From positions 62,001-126,000 of the forward strand of contig NZ_QKNY01000005.1 in NCBI RefSeq assembly GCF_003605575.1: a stretch of 64,000 nt of DNA, given 5' to 3'. Positions 1-9,500 of the stretch are shown one piece after another (positions within the stretch are counted from its first letter, which is position 1; each line of letters begins with the position of its first letter). Source of the DNA: Halonotius aquaticus. GTDB taxonomy: Archaea; Halobacteriota; Halobacteria; Halobacteriales; Haloferacaceae. The notes beneath the pieces are model-generated. The model ran no database searches and was not told the origin of the DNA. It saw nothing but the letters and a program-made list of their open reading frames with translations. The translations under genes and the position numbers were made by a program.

Positions 1-579
1 TTGTATGACACCTATCTGTTGGCGGCGACCGACGATGGGCTGGTGTTGATCGACCAGCATGCCGCCGACGAGCGCGTCAACTACGAACGCCTGCAGGCCG
101 CTCTCGGCGAGTCGCCGGCGACCCAGACACTCGCCGAGCCAGTTTCTCTAGAACTCACCGCCCGCGAGGCAGCCCTCTTCGAGTCGGTTGCCGACTCCCT
201 CGCTGCGATCGGCTTCCGCGCCGAGCGCGTCAGCGACCGCGAGGTTGCTGTCACCGGTGTGCCGGCGATCTTCGAGACGACACTGGAACCCGAGTTCCTT
301 CGTGACGCGCTGCTCGGTGTCGTCGAATCAGCTGATGGCGACGCAACTGTTGAAGCTGCCATCGACGAGTTGCTCGCCGATCTCGCCTGTCATCCTTCGG
401 TGACCGGCAACACCTCGCTCACTGAGGGCTCAGTTGTTGACCTGCTGTCGGCCCTCGACGACTGTGAGAATCCCTATGCCTGCCCGCATGGCCGGCCGGT
501 GCTCATCGAGATCACCCGTGAGGAGATCACCGACCGCTTCGAGCGCGACTACCCCGGCCACGGTCGGCGAGCGGAGTGA
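1..579 (+). CDS. mutL: DNA mismatch repair protein MutL, C-terminal part (5' end outside window)
   Basis: C-terminal dimerisation and endonuclease domain of MutL; the N-terminal GHKL ATPase half lies before the window. The frame is open from base 1 and the last 192 residues are present. Near the start is DQHAADERVNYE, an exact match to the metal-binding DQHA-x2-E-x4-E motif of nicking-competent MutL proteins, and near the end is CPHGRP, the second conserved metal-site motif of that class. From family knowledge the protein would nick the discontinuous strand after MutS recognises a mismatch. The next gene begins 60 nt downstream and has an unrelated role. The same window also carries nucS, an independent mismatch endonuclease. 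Confidence 0.93.
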   Translation: MYDTYLLAATDDGLVLIDQHAADERVNYERLQAALGESPATQTLAEPVSLELTAREAALFESVADSLAAIGFRAERVSDREVAVTGVPAIFETTLEPEFLRDALLGVVESADGDATVEAAIDELLADLACHPSVTGNTSLTEGSVVDLLSALDDCENPYACPHGRPVLIEITREEITDRFERDYPGHGRRAE

Positions 580-639
580 CAACGGCTGGAATTAAGAGCC
601 GTACCGCCCAACTACGCGGTATGCACGGCGGTCGATACT

Positions 640-1620
640 ATGGCTGAGTTGGTGACGTTCGGCGAGACGATGCTCCGGCTTTCGCCGCCCCGCGGCACGC
701 GGCTCGAAACGGAGGGTGAGCTGGACGCACAGGTCGGTGGCGCCGAAAGCAACGTTGCCGCCGCCGCAAGCTGTCTCGGCGTCGACGCGGCGTGGTGCTC
801 GAAGCTCCCGGCAAACCCGCTCGGTCGGCGGGTCACTCGCGCGCTTCGCGGTCATGACGTGACGCCTGCGGTTGCGTGGGATGACAGCGATACCGCCCGG
901 CTCGGCACCTACTATCTCGAATACGGGGCCGACCCACGAGAGACGACTGTCGTCTACGACCGTGCCAATGCGTCGATCACGACGGTCGGTACCGACGAAC
1001 TTGATACCGAGTCCGTCGCCGACGCTGACGTGTTCCACACCACCGGGATCACGCCCGCGCTCAGCGACGCCACCGCCGAGACGACACGCGACCTCTTAGA
1101 CATCGCTGCGGAGGCCAACACGTTGTGTTCGTTCGATCTCAACTATCGCTCGAAGCTCTGGTCACAGGAGGCGGCCGCGATCGCCTATGATAGCCTGCTG
1201 CCCCGCGTCGACCTCCTGTTTGCGCCGCTCAGAGATGCCAAAAGCATCCTCGGCTACGACGGCGACGCCGCAGCGGTCGCTCGTGAGCTGGCCGCCGACT
1301 ATGAGCTTGATGCGGTTGTCGTCACTCGCGGCGCGGATGGCTCGCTCGCACTCGTCGACGAAACGGTCATCGAAGAGGGGATCTACTCGAATGAGACGGT
1401 TGATGCCATCGGCACCGGCGACGCGTTTGTCGGCGGCTTCCTCGGTGAACTGCTCACCAACGGCGACGGCGCGTTGACGCCGGAGCATGTCGAAACCGCC
1501 CAGGCGTATGCGGCGGCGGCTGCGGCGGTCAAGCGGACGATCACGGGTGATGTGTTGGTATCGACACGCGCGGAGATCGAGTCGGTGCTTGCTGATGAGT
1601 CGGCTGGGATCGCTCGATAA
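640..1620 (+). CDS. kdgK: PfkB-family sugar kinase, probable 2-keto-3-deoxygluconate kinase
   Basis: Ribokinase/PfkB-fold kinase of 326 aa, normal length for the family. The N-terminal [11 protein letters not shown] and the sugar-binding [10 protein letters not shown] segment are typical of KDG kinases, and the C-terminal [13 protein letters not shown] is the PfkB signature, with D261 as the predicted catalytic base and the glycines forming the anion hole. It probably phosphorylates 2-keto-3-deoxygluconate in the semi-phosphorylative Entner-Doudoroff pathway, which fits gdh and gfcR 12 kb downstream and gap at the window end. Substrate is inferred from family resemblance; other ketose kinases share the fold. 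It is transcribed alone, with a short A-rich run (ttaaga, about 593) before it but no clear TATA at the leaderless distance. Confidence 0.82.
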   Translation: MAELVTFGETMLRLSPPRGTRLETEGELDAQVGGAESNVAAAASCLGVDAAWCSKLPANPLGRRVTRALRGHDVTPAVAWDDSDTARLGTYYLEYGADPRETTVVYDRANASITTVGTDELDTESVADADVFHTTGITPALSDATAETTRDLLDIAAEANTLCSFDLNYRSKLWSQEAAAIAYDSLLPRVDLLFAPLRDAKSILGYDGDAAAVARELAADYELDAVVVTRGADGSLALVDETVIEEGIYSNETVDAIGTGDAFVGGFLGELLTNGDGALTPEHVETAQAYAAAAAAVKRTITGDVLVSTRAEIESVLADESAGIAR

Positions 1621-1650
1621 GAACAAAAACCGATCGCAACTGCTGCACCG

Positions 1651-1980
1651 CACGCCTGCCCGGAATGAACTGCGGTGCCTGCCCGGAAGTCGCGTGCCGC
1701 CTGCCCGGAGACGGCCACCGCCTGCCCGGAACACGGTCAGACGGTAGCTGAACCAACACGTGCGAGCATAATAAAAATCAGGATCAGGTTCTCAAAAACT
1801 ATAATTTGAGTGTACCCATAGCACTGTTATCCTCGCTACCTTAGGTTGGATCCAATCATGATATATCCATTGTATTATTTTAATTGATATTCTAAACACC
1901 ACTTATTTATATCCCACGTCGAAATGCACAGTTGTCGCCTCGTGTCAACGACGGCGACTGTCGAACACGCCTGCCCGGAA
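1651..1980. repeat. five copies of a GCCTGCCCGGA element around an AT-rich block
   Basis: The 11-12 bp element GCCTGCCCGGAA/G occurs at 1654-1665, 1677-1688, 1699-1710, 1720-1731 and again at 1969-1980. The first four start 23, 22 and 21 bp apart, about two helical turns. The first and last copies share the exact 15-mer CACGCCTGCCCGGAA (1651-1665 and 1966-1980) and bracket a block (about 1760-1920) that is far richer in A+T than its surroundings. No convincing gene lies inside. It could be an array of protein-binding sites or the remnant of an inserted element with terminal direct repeats. Confidence 0.6.
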
Positions 1981-2125
1981 CAGGTCGGGAAGTGATACGT
2001 GCTTCCCACATCTACGCCTTTCTCGTTGGTGAATTTCACCCTCTTATCATCGTCTAGCCGCGCGCTTGTGATGCCGCGCCGGCCAGCCGCCATACGGTTT
2101 TGTAGCCGCGGGCCGACCGCCGACC
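1732..2125. other. AT-rich non-coding stretch before the disulfide reductase gene
   Basis: About 390 bp without a supportable gene. Several TATA-like words lie in the AT-rich part (for example acttatttatatc near 1900-1914), so an unrecognised promoter is possible. A 72-codon minus-strand frame at 1875-2093 exists but has Cys-rich, non-acidic composition and no family resemblance, so I do not call it. A TATA-like cggttttgta at 2095-2104 sits about 27 nt before the next start codon and probably drives that gene. Confidence 0.5.
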
Positions 2126-3538
2126 ATGCACGTCCTCGTTATCGGTGCCTACGGCAGCGCGGGGTCAGCCGTCGCTGACACCTTGACCGAGCATGTCGGC
2201 AGCGAGATCGATCGACTGACGCTCGTCGATGACGGCGACCCCGGCGGCGGGCTCTGTATTCGCAACGGCTGTATGCCCTCAAAGGAGGTGTTGTCGACGG
2301 CGGCCCACCGGTTTCAGGCTCGCGTCGACGACCGACTTGCGGGCGACCCGCCGACGATCGATCTTGACCGTGTCGTCGCCCGGAAGGACGAGCACGTCGA
2401 CCGCTTCGCAGCCCATCGCCGGGAGGCGATCCATGAGCTGACTGACCGCGCGGGCGTCGAGTTCATCCACGACACCGCCCGGTTCGTCGACGACCGCGTT
2501 ATCGATATCGACGGCGACCGCTACGAGCCCGATTACGTCGTCATCGCCACGGGCTCCTCGCCGTCCATCCCCGATCTGCCTGGTATGGACGCCGTTGAGC
2601 CGATGACGAGCAAGGACGTGCTCGCGGCGACCGATCTCCCTGACTCGGGGGTCGTCATGGGCTTTGGCTATATCGGCCTCGAACTCGTGCCGTATCTCGC
2701 TGAGGCGGGTGTCGACCTCACCGTTATCGAACACGATGCCCGGCCGATCGACGAGGCCGATCCGATTTTCGGCGACGAACTCATGACGCTCTATCGAGAG
2801 GCGTTCGGCGTCGACATCCTCACCAACACAACCGAACAGCGGATCGAATCAACCGACGATGGCGGCGTCCGTCTCTACGTCGACGACGAGGACGACCAAA
2901 CCGACGACCGGGCTATCGAAGCCGACGCACTGTTCACGTTTACCGGTCGCCGCCCCTCGATTGATCGCCTCGGCCTCGACACCACAGCGATCGACCCTGG
3001 TGCGGGCTGGGTCGACGACACGATGGCTGCTGTCGACGACGAGCAGGTGTTTGTCGTTGGCGACGCAAACGGCAAGGAACCGATCCTCCATGTCGCCAAA
3101 GAACAAGGGTTCGCTGCCGCCGAGAATATCCTCGCTCACCACGCCGGCGAGCCGATGGAGCCCTACGAAACTGTCCACCATCACGTCATCTTCTCAGGGG
3201 CCAGCGTCTATCCCTTCGCTCGGGTAGGCCACACACCCGAGACGGCCGACGCCGCCGGCCACGAGGTCGTCACCGCGACCCGGTGGGCCAAAGACGACGG
3301 CGTGTTCACCGTCAAGGATCTTCCCTACGGCCTCGCTCGCCTGACTGTCGATGCCGACACTGGCACCGTGCTTGGCTATCAGGGGCTCCATGCCCACTCC
3401 GACACGATGGCGAAAACGCTGCAGGTGCTCGTCGAGAACGAACTCGATGTCCGCGAGGTGCCGGATCGGGCCTATCACCCGACGCTGCCGGAACTGCTCG
3501 ATGGGTTACTCCGGGAGACGGCATCGAAACTGGCGTAG
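2126..3538 (+). CDS. FAD/NAD(P)-dependent disulfide reductase (mercuric reductase / Lpd family)
   Basis: Pyridine nucleotide-disulfide oxidoreductase of 470 aa, the usual length. The N-terminal dinucleotide fold is VIGAYGSAG; the redox-active disulfide is C44-x4-C49 in GGLCIRNGCMPSK; the NAD(P)-binding domain follows (GFGYIGLEL) and the C-terminal dimerisation domain ends with HPTLPE, the active-site His-Glu pair. All catalytic elements are present, so it should reduce a disulfide substrate with NAD(P)H. Substrate is not readable from sequence: options are dihydrolipoamide or, more interestingly, bis-gamma-glutamylcystine, whose halobacterial reductase belongs to this family and has been annotated as mercuric reductase. 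The variant GAYGSAG nucleotide loop differs from classic Lpd (GGGPGGY). Confidence 0.85.
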   Translation: MHVLVIGAYGSAGSAVADTLTEHVGSEIDRLTLVDDGDPGGGLCIRNGCMPSKEVLSTAAHRFQARVDDRLAGDPPTIDLDRVVARKDEHVDRFAAHRREAIHELTDRAGVEFIHDTARFVDDRVIDIDGDRYEPDYVVIATGSSPSIPDLPGMDAVEPMTSKDVLAATDLPDSGVVMGFGYIGLELVPYLAEAGVDLTVIEHDARPIDEADPIFGDELMTLYREAFGVDILTNTTEQRIESTDDGGVRLYVDDEDDQTDDRAIEADALFTFTGRRPSIDRLGLDTTAIDPGAGWVDDTMAAVDDEQVFVVGDANGKEPILHVAKEQGFAAAENILAHHAGEPMEPYETVHHHVIFSGASVYPFARVGHTPETADAAGHEVVTATRWAKDDGVFTVKDLPYGLARLTVDADTGTVLGYQGLHAHSDTMAKTLQVLVENELDVREVPDRAYHPTLPELLDGLLRETASKLA

Positions 3539-3581
3539 GTTCGGCCGCTTGGTCGACACACCGCCTTTCTCGCCACCGTAC

Positions 3582-3591
3582 GCTTTTTATT
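3582..3591 (+). promoter_or_regulatory. TATA box for the GGGP synthase gene
   Basis: The word ctttttattc stands about 28 nt before the ATG at 3616, the spacing expected when the transcript starts at or next to the start codon. No Shine-Dalgarno sequence is seen before the ATG. Confidence 0.6.
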
Positions 3592-3615
3592 CTCAGCGCG
3601 AGCATCCAATAGCCA

Positions 3616-4338
3616 ATGAGCACACCTTGGGCGGAGTGGGATCATATCCTCAAGATCGACCCCGACAAGCCCCTCGTCGAGGGCGAGACGTTCGCGGATG
3701 TCTGTCAGACCGGCACCGACGCCATCGAGATCGGCGGCACCCTCGGGATGACCGAAGACAAGATGCAGCGCGTCGTCGATGCCTGCGCTGAGTACGATGT
3801 GCCGCTCTACCAGGAGCCATCAAACCCGAGTGTCGTCATCGACTCGCCGGCTCTCGATGGCTACCTCATCCCGACGGTGTTCAACTCGACGGATCCCTTC
3901 TGGATGGTTGGGGCTCACAAAGAGTGGGTGCGCATCGAGGATGGCCTCGATTGGGATCGCACGACGACCGAGGCCTACATCGTCATGAACCCTGAAGCCT
4001 CCGTCGCCGAGTACACCGAGGCCGACTGCGACCAGTCCGCCGAGGATGTCGGCGCCTTCGCCCGCGTCGCCGAGAAGATGTTCGGCCAGGAGATCGTCTA
4101 CGTCGAATACTCCGGGACCTTCGGCGATCCCGAGATCGTCCAGGCTGCCGCCGACGGCCTCGACGACGCGACGTTGTTCTACGGCGGCGGGATCGGCGAC
4201 TACGACAGTGCCTACGAGATGGGCCAGCACGCCGACGTGATCGTCGTCGGCGACCTCCTCCACGAGGACGGCTGTGATGCGGTTCGAGAAACCGTCGAGG
4301 GTGTCACCGACGCTCACGCCGCGTCGACACCGAACTAA
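3616..4338 (+). CDS. geranylgeranylglyceryl phosphate synthase
   Basis: PcrB/GGGPS-family TIM-barrel enzyme of 240 aa that joins geranylgeranyl diphosphate to sn-glycerol-1-phosphate, the first ether bond of archaeal membrane lipids (EC 2.5.1.41). Characteristic segments are [10 protein letters not shown] at the N-terminus, the EIGGTLGMT phosphate-loop region, [17 protein letters not shown], and the C-terminal phosphate-binding [12 protein letters not shown]. The start is leaderless (see the TATA entry). It is followed by a convergent membrane protein whose stop codon overlaps its own stop region by four bases. The family assignment is firm and marks the DNA as archaeal. Confidence 0.93.
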   Translation: MSTPWAEWDHILKIDPDKPLVEGETFADVCQTGTDAIEIGGTLGMTEDKMQRVVDACAEYDVPLYQEPSNPSVVIDSPALDGYLIPTVFNSTDPFWMVGAHKEWVRIEDGLDWDRTTTEAYIVMNPEASVAEYTEADCDQSAEDVGAFARVAEKMFGQEIVYVEYSGTFGDPEIVQAAADGLDDATLFYGGGIGDYDSAYEMGQHADVIVVGDLLHEDGCDAVRETVEGVTDAHAASTPN

Positions 4339-5579
4339 TCCCCGGTTGCGTCGGCGGCTCGATCGTTTCGTAGCGGTGGTCGACGCCCGTATGTGACGGC
4401 ACGCCAGAGCCATTCGGCGGGGCCAAACCGGAAGTACCGCAGCCACAGCACCGAGAGGGCGATCTGTCCAGCCCAGATGCCAACGACGATCCCAGCCTGT
4501 TCGACGCGGGTCACACTCCCGAACAGTCCGAGGCCGTGGCCGTAGAAGATCGAGGTGGCGACCAGTGTCTGCAACAGGTAGTTACTGAAGGCGGTTCGGC
4601 CGACGGCCGACAGCGCGGTCGTCACGATCCCGCCACCAAACCGCCGACACAACAGCATGATGCCGGCGATATACGCGCCGGCCAGCAGGAGGCTCCCCCA
4701 GTAGTTGAACTGTGAGCCAAAAAACAGCGATTCGCGGGCGGCCCAGTCGACTGCCTCGGTATACCAGACGCCGGCGAGAATCAGCGCAAGTCCGCCCAAC
4801 AGGCCGCCAGCGAGGAGTCGCCGGTAGAATGACGTTGATCGTTCATTCGTGAGGACACCCCACTTGAACAGTGCCATCCCGCACAGCATCAGCCCGCTTG
4901 TCCGCCAGAAGACGACGCTGATGAAGCCGCCGGTCTGTTGGGCGAACGCTGTCGGCACGCGGTGGTCGAGCTGGGCGAGCCAGCCGCTCCGATAGGTTTC
5001 GACCTCCGCAAGCAACGTGGCTTCGGCGGGTGCCCACTGGGCGGCGACCGCCTGTGTCGACCCCGGTGAGAGCCCTGAGATAATATACAGCAGCGAGGGA
5101 ACCGCCACCAACACCAAGCCGGTTCGCGCAAGCTGTTTTGGTTCCCAATCGCGGACGAAGACGACGACCAAACCACACAGCGCGTAGGGGACGAGGATAT
5201 CGCCGTACCACAGCAGGTACGCATGCGCGAGGCCGGCGACCAGCAGAAATCCGGTTCGCCGATAGTGGAGGCCCAACACCTCGTCTTCATCCTTACCCTG
5301 GGTAAAGAGGATGATCCCAGCGCCGAACATGACGGTAAACAGGGTGATGAACTTCCGCTCGGCGACGATGTGACTCACCAGCCAGACGAGGTAGTTTGCT
5401 CCGGCAAACTCGCCGTAAGGCATTGTCGACGCGTACACTGTCGGGTTGTTCAGCGTCGTAAACGGCATCGCAAAGACCTGGATGTTGATGATGAGTATCC
5501 CAAGTAAGGCAAACCCACGGAGCACGTCGAGGCCGAGAATCCGTTCCTCGGGCGGCGTGGGAGACGGGTCGGAGGTCAC
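4335..5579 (-). CDS. DUF418 / YeiB-type polytopic membrane protein
   Basis: Integral membrane protein of about 414 aa with roughly ten hydrophobic segments. The opening [20 protein letters not shown] is the hallmark of the YeiB/DUF418 family, and the C-terminal half carries the DUF418 region ([14 protein letters not shown]). Function is unknown; members are often thought of as transporters or acyltransferase relatives. Start: the frame is open to a GTG at 5615, but a TATA-like tgtttatg centred near 5608 places a leaderless start at the GTG at 5579 ([12 protein letters not shown]), which I prefer. It follows scpA by a few dozen bases on the same strand and may also be read through from the condensin operon. 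Confidence 0.8.
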   Translation of the reverse strand: MTSDPSPTPPEERILGLDVLRGFALLGILIINIQVFAMPFTTLNNPTVYASTMPYGEFAGANYLVWLVSHIVAERKFITLFTVMFGAGIILFTQGKDEDEVLGLHYRRTGFLLVAGLAHAYLLWYGDILVPYALCGLVVVFVRDWEPKQLARTGLVLVAVPSLLYIISGLSPGSTQAVAAQWAPAEATLLAEVETYRSGWLAQLDHRVPTAFAQQTGGFISVVFWRTSGLMLCGMALFKWGVLTNERSTSFYRRLLAGGLLGGLALILAGVWYTEAVDWAARESLFFGSQFNYWGSLLLAGAYIAGIMLLCRRFGGGIVTTALSAVGRTAFSNYLLQTLVATSIFYGHGLGLFGSVTRVEQAGIVVGIWAGQIALSVLWLRYFRFGPAEWLWRAVTYGRRPPLRNDRAADATGD

Positions 5580-5635
5580 TGTTTCCGTGTCGGGTGAGAT
5601 GCCACATAAACACACCGCCGCTCGGTCGTCGTCAC

Positions 5636-6556
5636 TCAGTCGGCCGTTGCTTCGAGTTCTTCGTCGGGTTCCTCTTGTGCATCGTCTTCAGATCGCTGTG
5701 CGGGATCCTGCACCCAGAGGTCGCCGAAAAGATCGTCCTGCTGCAACCGGAGTTCGCCGCGGTGCGATAGGAACAACAGTGCGAGATAGGTCATGAACGG
5801 CCGGCCGCCGGCGGACTTGATTTCGGCGTACAGCACCTCGCTGCGGCCATTGTCGAACTCGGGGGTAAGCGCGGCCTGCACCTGTTCGATGACGTGGTCG
5901 ATATCTTCGGTGTGGGTGTTGGCGGTCACGTCGCCCTCGGTCGGCTCGTCGTCCTCGCGGAAATCGTCGGCCGCGCGGTAATCGACCGTCTGAGTGCCGT
6001 AGCCCCCGCCGCCGGTGTCGCTGGTGTCGTACTCCCGGCGTCGCTTCCACCAGTTGTCGCGTTCGGCCTCCCGGAGTTCGCGGACAAGTTCATCCAGTGT
6101 TTCGGGGTTGCCACGGGTGCTTTTCCGGTCGAGGCGGCGATCCATCTCGGCTTCGAGCTCGTCGACCGGGTCGAAGCCGGGCGCACCGCCCGTCTCGTCG
6201 GCGGCTCCCGCGCCGCCCTCGAAGGCCTGTTCCCACGGTTCAGGCTCGTCGTCTGGTTCGTCATCGGTGGGATCGAGCAGTTCGTCGCCTTTCATCCGCA
6301 GGAGGACGCTGGCGTAGAACAGTGCTCGCGCGCTCGTCCGCAGATCAGTTGCTTCGAGTTTCGAGAGGAAGGCGTCGGTGACCTCGACGATGTCAATATC
6401 CCACGGCTCGATCTCGCCCTCTTCGGCCAACTGCACCAGCAATTCGACGGGTTCAAGTTCGTCATTCTCGGCGGTCGGCTCGGGTGGTCGCTCGTGGTCG
6501 TCGCTGTACTCACCGCTGATCCCGTCGAGCCCGACGGCGTCGGGCAGATCAGTCAT
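5636..6556 (-). CDS. scpA: segregation and condensation protein A (kleisin)
   Basis: Kleisin subunit of the prokaryotic condensin, 306 aa. It bridges the SMC head domains. The N-terminal kleisin region contains EPVELLVQLAEEGEIEPWDI and DAFLSKLEATD, and the C-terminal winged helix ends with FMTYLALLFLSHRGELRLQQ, both typical of ScpA. A long acidic linker (about residues 100-215) is rich in Asp/Glu, as usual for halophiles. It lies 17 bp after the smc stop codon on the same strand, so the two are surely co-transcribed. No scpB homologue is seen here. Confidence 0.9.
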   Translation of the reverse strand: MTDLPDAVGLDGISGEYSDDHERPPEPTAENDELEPVELLVQLAEEGEIEPWDIDIVEVTDAFLSKLEATDLRTSARALFYASVLLRMKGDELLDPTDDEPDDEPEPWEQAFEGGAGAADETGGAPGFDPVDELEAEMDRRLDRKSTRGNPETLDELVRELREAERDNWWKRRREYDTSDTGGGGYGTQTVDYRAADDFREDDEPTEGDVTANTHTEDIDHVIEQVQAALTPEFDNGRSEVLYAEIKSAGGRPFMTYLALLFLSHRGELRLQQDDLFGDLWVQDPAQRSEDDAQEEPDEELEATAD

Positions 6557-6573
6557 TGGCTGGCACCTCCGGT

Positions 6574-9500
6574 TCAGTCATCGGCTGGCACCTCTGCATC
6601 CGCGTCGTCGCTGTCGAACTGGATGCCGGTCACCGCGCTGTAGTTGTCGTCCTGCATCGTCACGCCGATAGCGCGCTCGGAGCGTTCCAAGAGCGCGGAG
6701 CGATGGGAGACGACGACGAACTGGGCGTCGCCGGCCAGATCGTCGACCATCTCGCCGACGCGCTCGGCGTTGACCGCATCGAGGAAGGCGTCGATCTCAT
6801 CGAGGGCGTAGAACGGCGCGGGGTTGTGTCGCTGGATGGCGAAGATGAACGCCAGCGCTGTCAGCGATTTCTCGCCGCCGGACATCGCTGCGAGTCGCTG
6901 GATCGGTTTGTCCGCGGGCTGGGCCTTCATCGTTAGCCCACCCTCGAAGGGATCCTCGGGGTCTTCTAAGACGAGTTCGCCCGTGCCGTCGGAGAGCCGC
7001 GAGAAGATGTCCTGGAAGTGGCCGTTGATCGACTCGAAGGCGTCCATGAACGTCGCCTTCTTTTGGGATTCGTACTGGTCGATCCGGTCGCGGATGCCGT
7101 CGCGTTCTTCCTCAAGGGTGTCGCGGCCGTCGACGAGTTCGTCGAGGTCGGCTTCGACTTCCTCGTATTCGTCGATAGCGAGCATGTTGACCGGCTCCAA
7201 CTTTTCCATCTCGGTTTCGAGGCGGTCGATGTTGGATTCGACCTCGTCGTGATCGGGGATCTCCTCGGGGTCGTAGTCGCCGACGGCCTGTTCCAGTTCG
7301 TCGATCTCCCATTCGAGGCGGTCGCGCTCCTCGCGGGCCGACTGGAGTTTTGACTCGATTTCGCCGACGGCCTCCTTGGCCTCGTCGCGCCCGGCTTGGG
7401 CGTCTTTGACTGTCGCCTTCAGGTCTTCGCGCTCGTCTTTGAGATCGACCAACTCGGCTTCGAGCTCTTCGATGGCTTCGCGTTTCTCGTCTAGGTTGGC
7501 CTCCTTGTCCTCGATCTGGCTTTCCAACTCGCTGATCTCGTCTTGGGCGTCGGCCTTCCGGTCTTGGGCCGCTTCGACGGTGTCGTGGAGGTCGTCGATG
7601 GCCTCCTCGGCGTACTGCTGTTCGAGTTGCTGTTCGTTGAGTCGGCCCTCAAGGTCGTCCATCCGGTCTTCGTGGTCACGGATCTCCTCGCGGATCGCGT
7701 CGGCCTCGTCGGTCAACTCGGGGATCTTCGATTCTGCCAACTCGGCTTCGAGCTCCTCGATGTCGGCGTCGACTTCCTCGCGTTCGCTCTCGATCTCATC
7801 GAGTTCGGCATCGACCTCGGCCATCTCTTCTTCGACAGCCTCGCGTTCGCTCTCGATCTCGTCGAGGCGGGCTTCGAGGTCGTCAATCTCGCTTTCGGCG
7901 TCGTCGATCTCCTCGTGGGTACGTTCGATGTCGGCCTCGATGGATTGGACTTTCTCGACGGCGTCGGATTTGCGGTCGCGGGCGGCGTCGATCTGCTCCT
8001 CTAAGTCGCGGATTTCGTCTTCGTGCTGGCGGCGTTTGTCTTCGAGTTGGTCGATTTCCTCAGCGAGGCGCTCGAGTTTGCCGCCGCCCGATGCGGAAAA
8101 GGCGTAGCGGGAGCCGCCGCCGGAGCCGCCGGTCATCGCACCGCTTTTCTCGACGAGGTCGCCGTCCAACGTGACCATCCGGAACTGGCCCATGAACTCG
8201 CGGGCTGTTTCCATATCCTCGACGACGAGTGTCGAGCCGAGCACGTACGAGAAAATGCCCTCGTATTTGCTGTCGTACTCGACGAGGTTGCGCGCGAAGT
8301 CGACGACACCCGGATGGGAGGGGAGGGTCGGTAGCCCGCGGTTGTCCATCTCCGTGATGGGGAGGAAGGTCGCCCGGCCGGCGTTGCGGGATTTGAGGTA
8401 GTCGATACACTCCGAGCCGACGCCGTCGTCGTCGACGACGACGTTGGCGAGCCGGCCGCCCGCGGCGGTTTCACAGGCGGTCGCATACTCGCTGTCGACG
8501 CTACCGAGATCGCCGACCGCGCCGTGGACGCCGCGTTTGCCGGCGTTGAGGATTGTCGTCACCGACCGCGGCCACGAGCTGTCGTCGTCGCTGCGGGCCT
8601 CGATGTCGGCGTATTCGGACTGCTTCTCGCGGAGCTGCGCTTCGACCTCCTCCAACTCGGCTTTCGTCTCCTCGCGGTCATCCCGGAGCGCCCCGATTGA
8701 GGCTTCGATCTTTGATTTGTTCTTTTCGGCTTTGTCGAGTTCGCTCTGGAGGTTCGACAGTTCGGCTTTGAGATCCGGAATCGCCTCTTGGGCCTCAGTG
8801 AGATCGGCTTGGGCCTCCTCGACTTCCGTCGAGCGTCGCCGAGCGTCGTCGAGCAGGCGATCTTTTTTCCGCTGGATGTCGTTGGCCTGCGTCTTTAGCT
8901 CCTCGCGTCGCTCCTTTTTGTCGGCCAACTCGGCTTTGAGTTCGTCGAACTCGGTGTCGGCGTTGTCGATCTCGTCTTGGATCTCGGCGAGGTCGGCCTG
9001 CTTGCTCTGGATTGTGCTTTTGACCGACGCCTGCTCGACTTTGAGATCCTTGATCGTCGACTCAATCTCATCGAGTTCTTCCTGTTTGCGGTCGATCTGG
9101 ACGAAGGCCTGCCGGCGTTCGTCCTCGGCATCCTCGATCCGGCCTTCGGCGGCCTCAATCCGGCCTTCGAGGCGGTCGATCTCCCCTTTGATCGACTCCA
9201 TCTCGCGTTTGAGCCGCAACTGCTCGTCTTCGCCTTTGCGTTCGATTTCGCGGTTGAGTTCCTCCAGTTCGTCTTCCAGCCGGGTGAGGCGGCCCTGCGC
9301 GCTGTCGAGGGTCTCCTGTCGCTCAGCGAGGGTTGCCTCGTGGCTGTCGATCTGGGCTTCGATCTCGTCGAGTTCGGTGCGTTTGTCCTCCAGTTCGGCG
9401 GCTTTCAGGTAGCCCTCGTACTCCTGTTTTTCGTCGCGCAGCGATTGGTATTCGAGGGCCGTATCGCGTTCGTCAGCCAACTGGTCGAGTCGCTCTTCTT

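Noticed and set aside
1654-1731. CRISPR array
   Set aside because: Repeats are only 11-12 bp at 21-23 bp steps with about 10-bp spacers, and no cas genes are present.
1875-2093. 72-aa minus-strand protein gene
   Set aside because: Partly encoded by the repeat element, unusual composition, no promoter at the right distance and no family.
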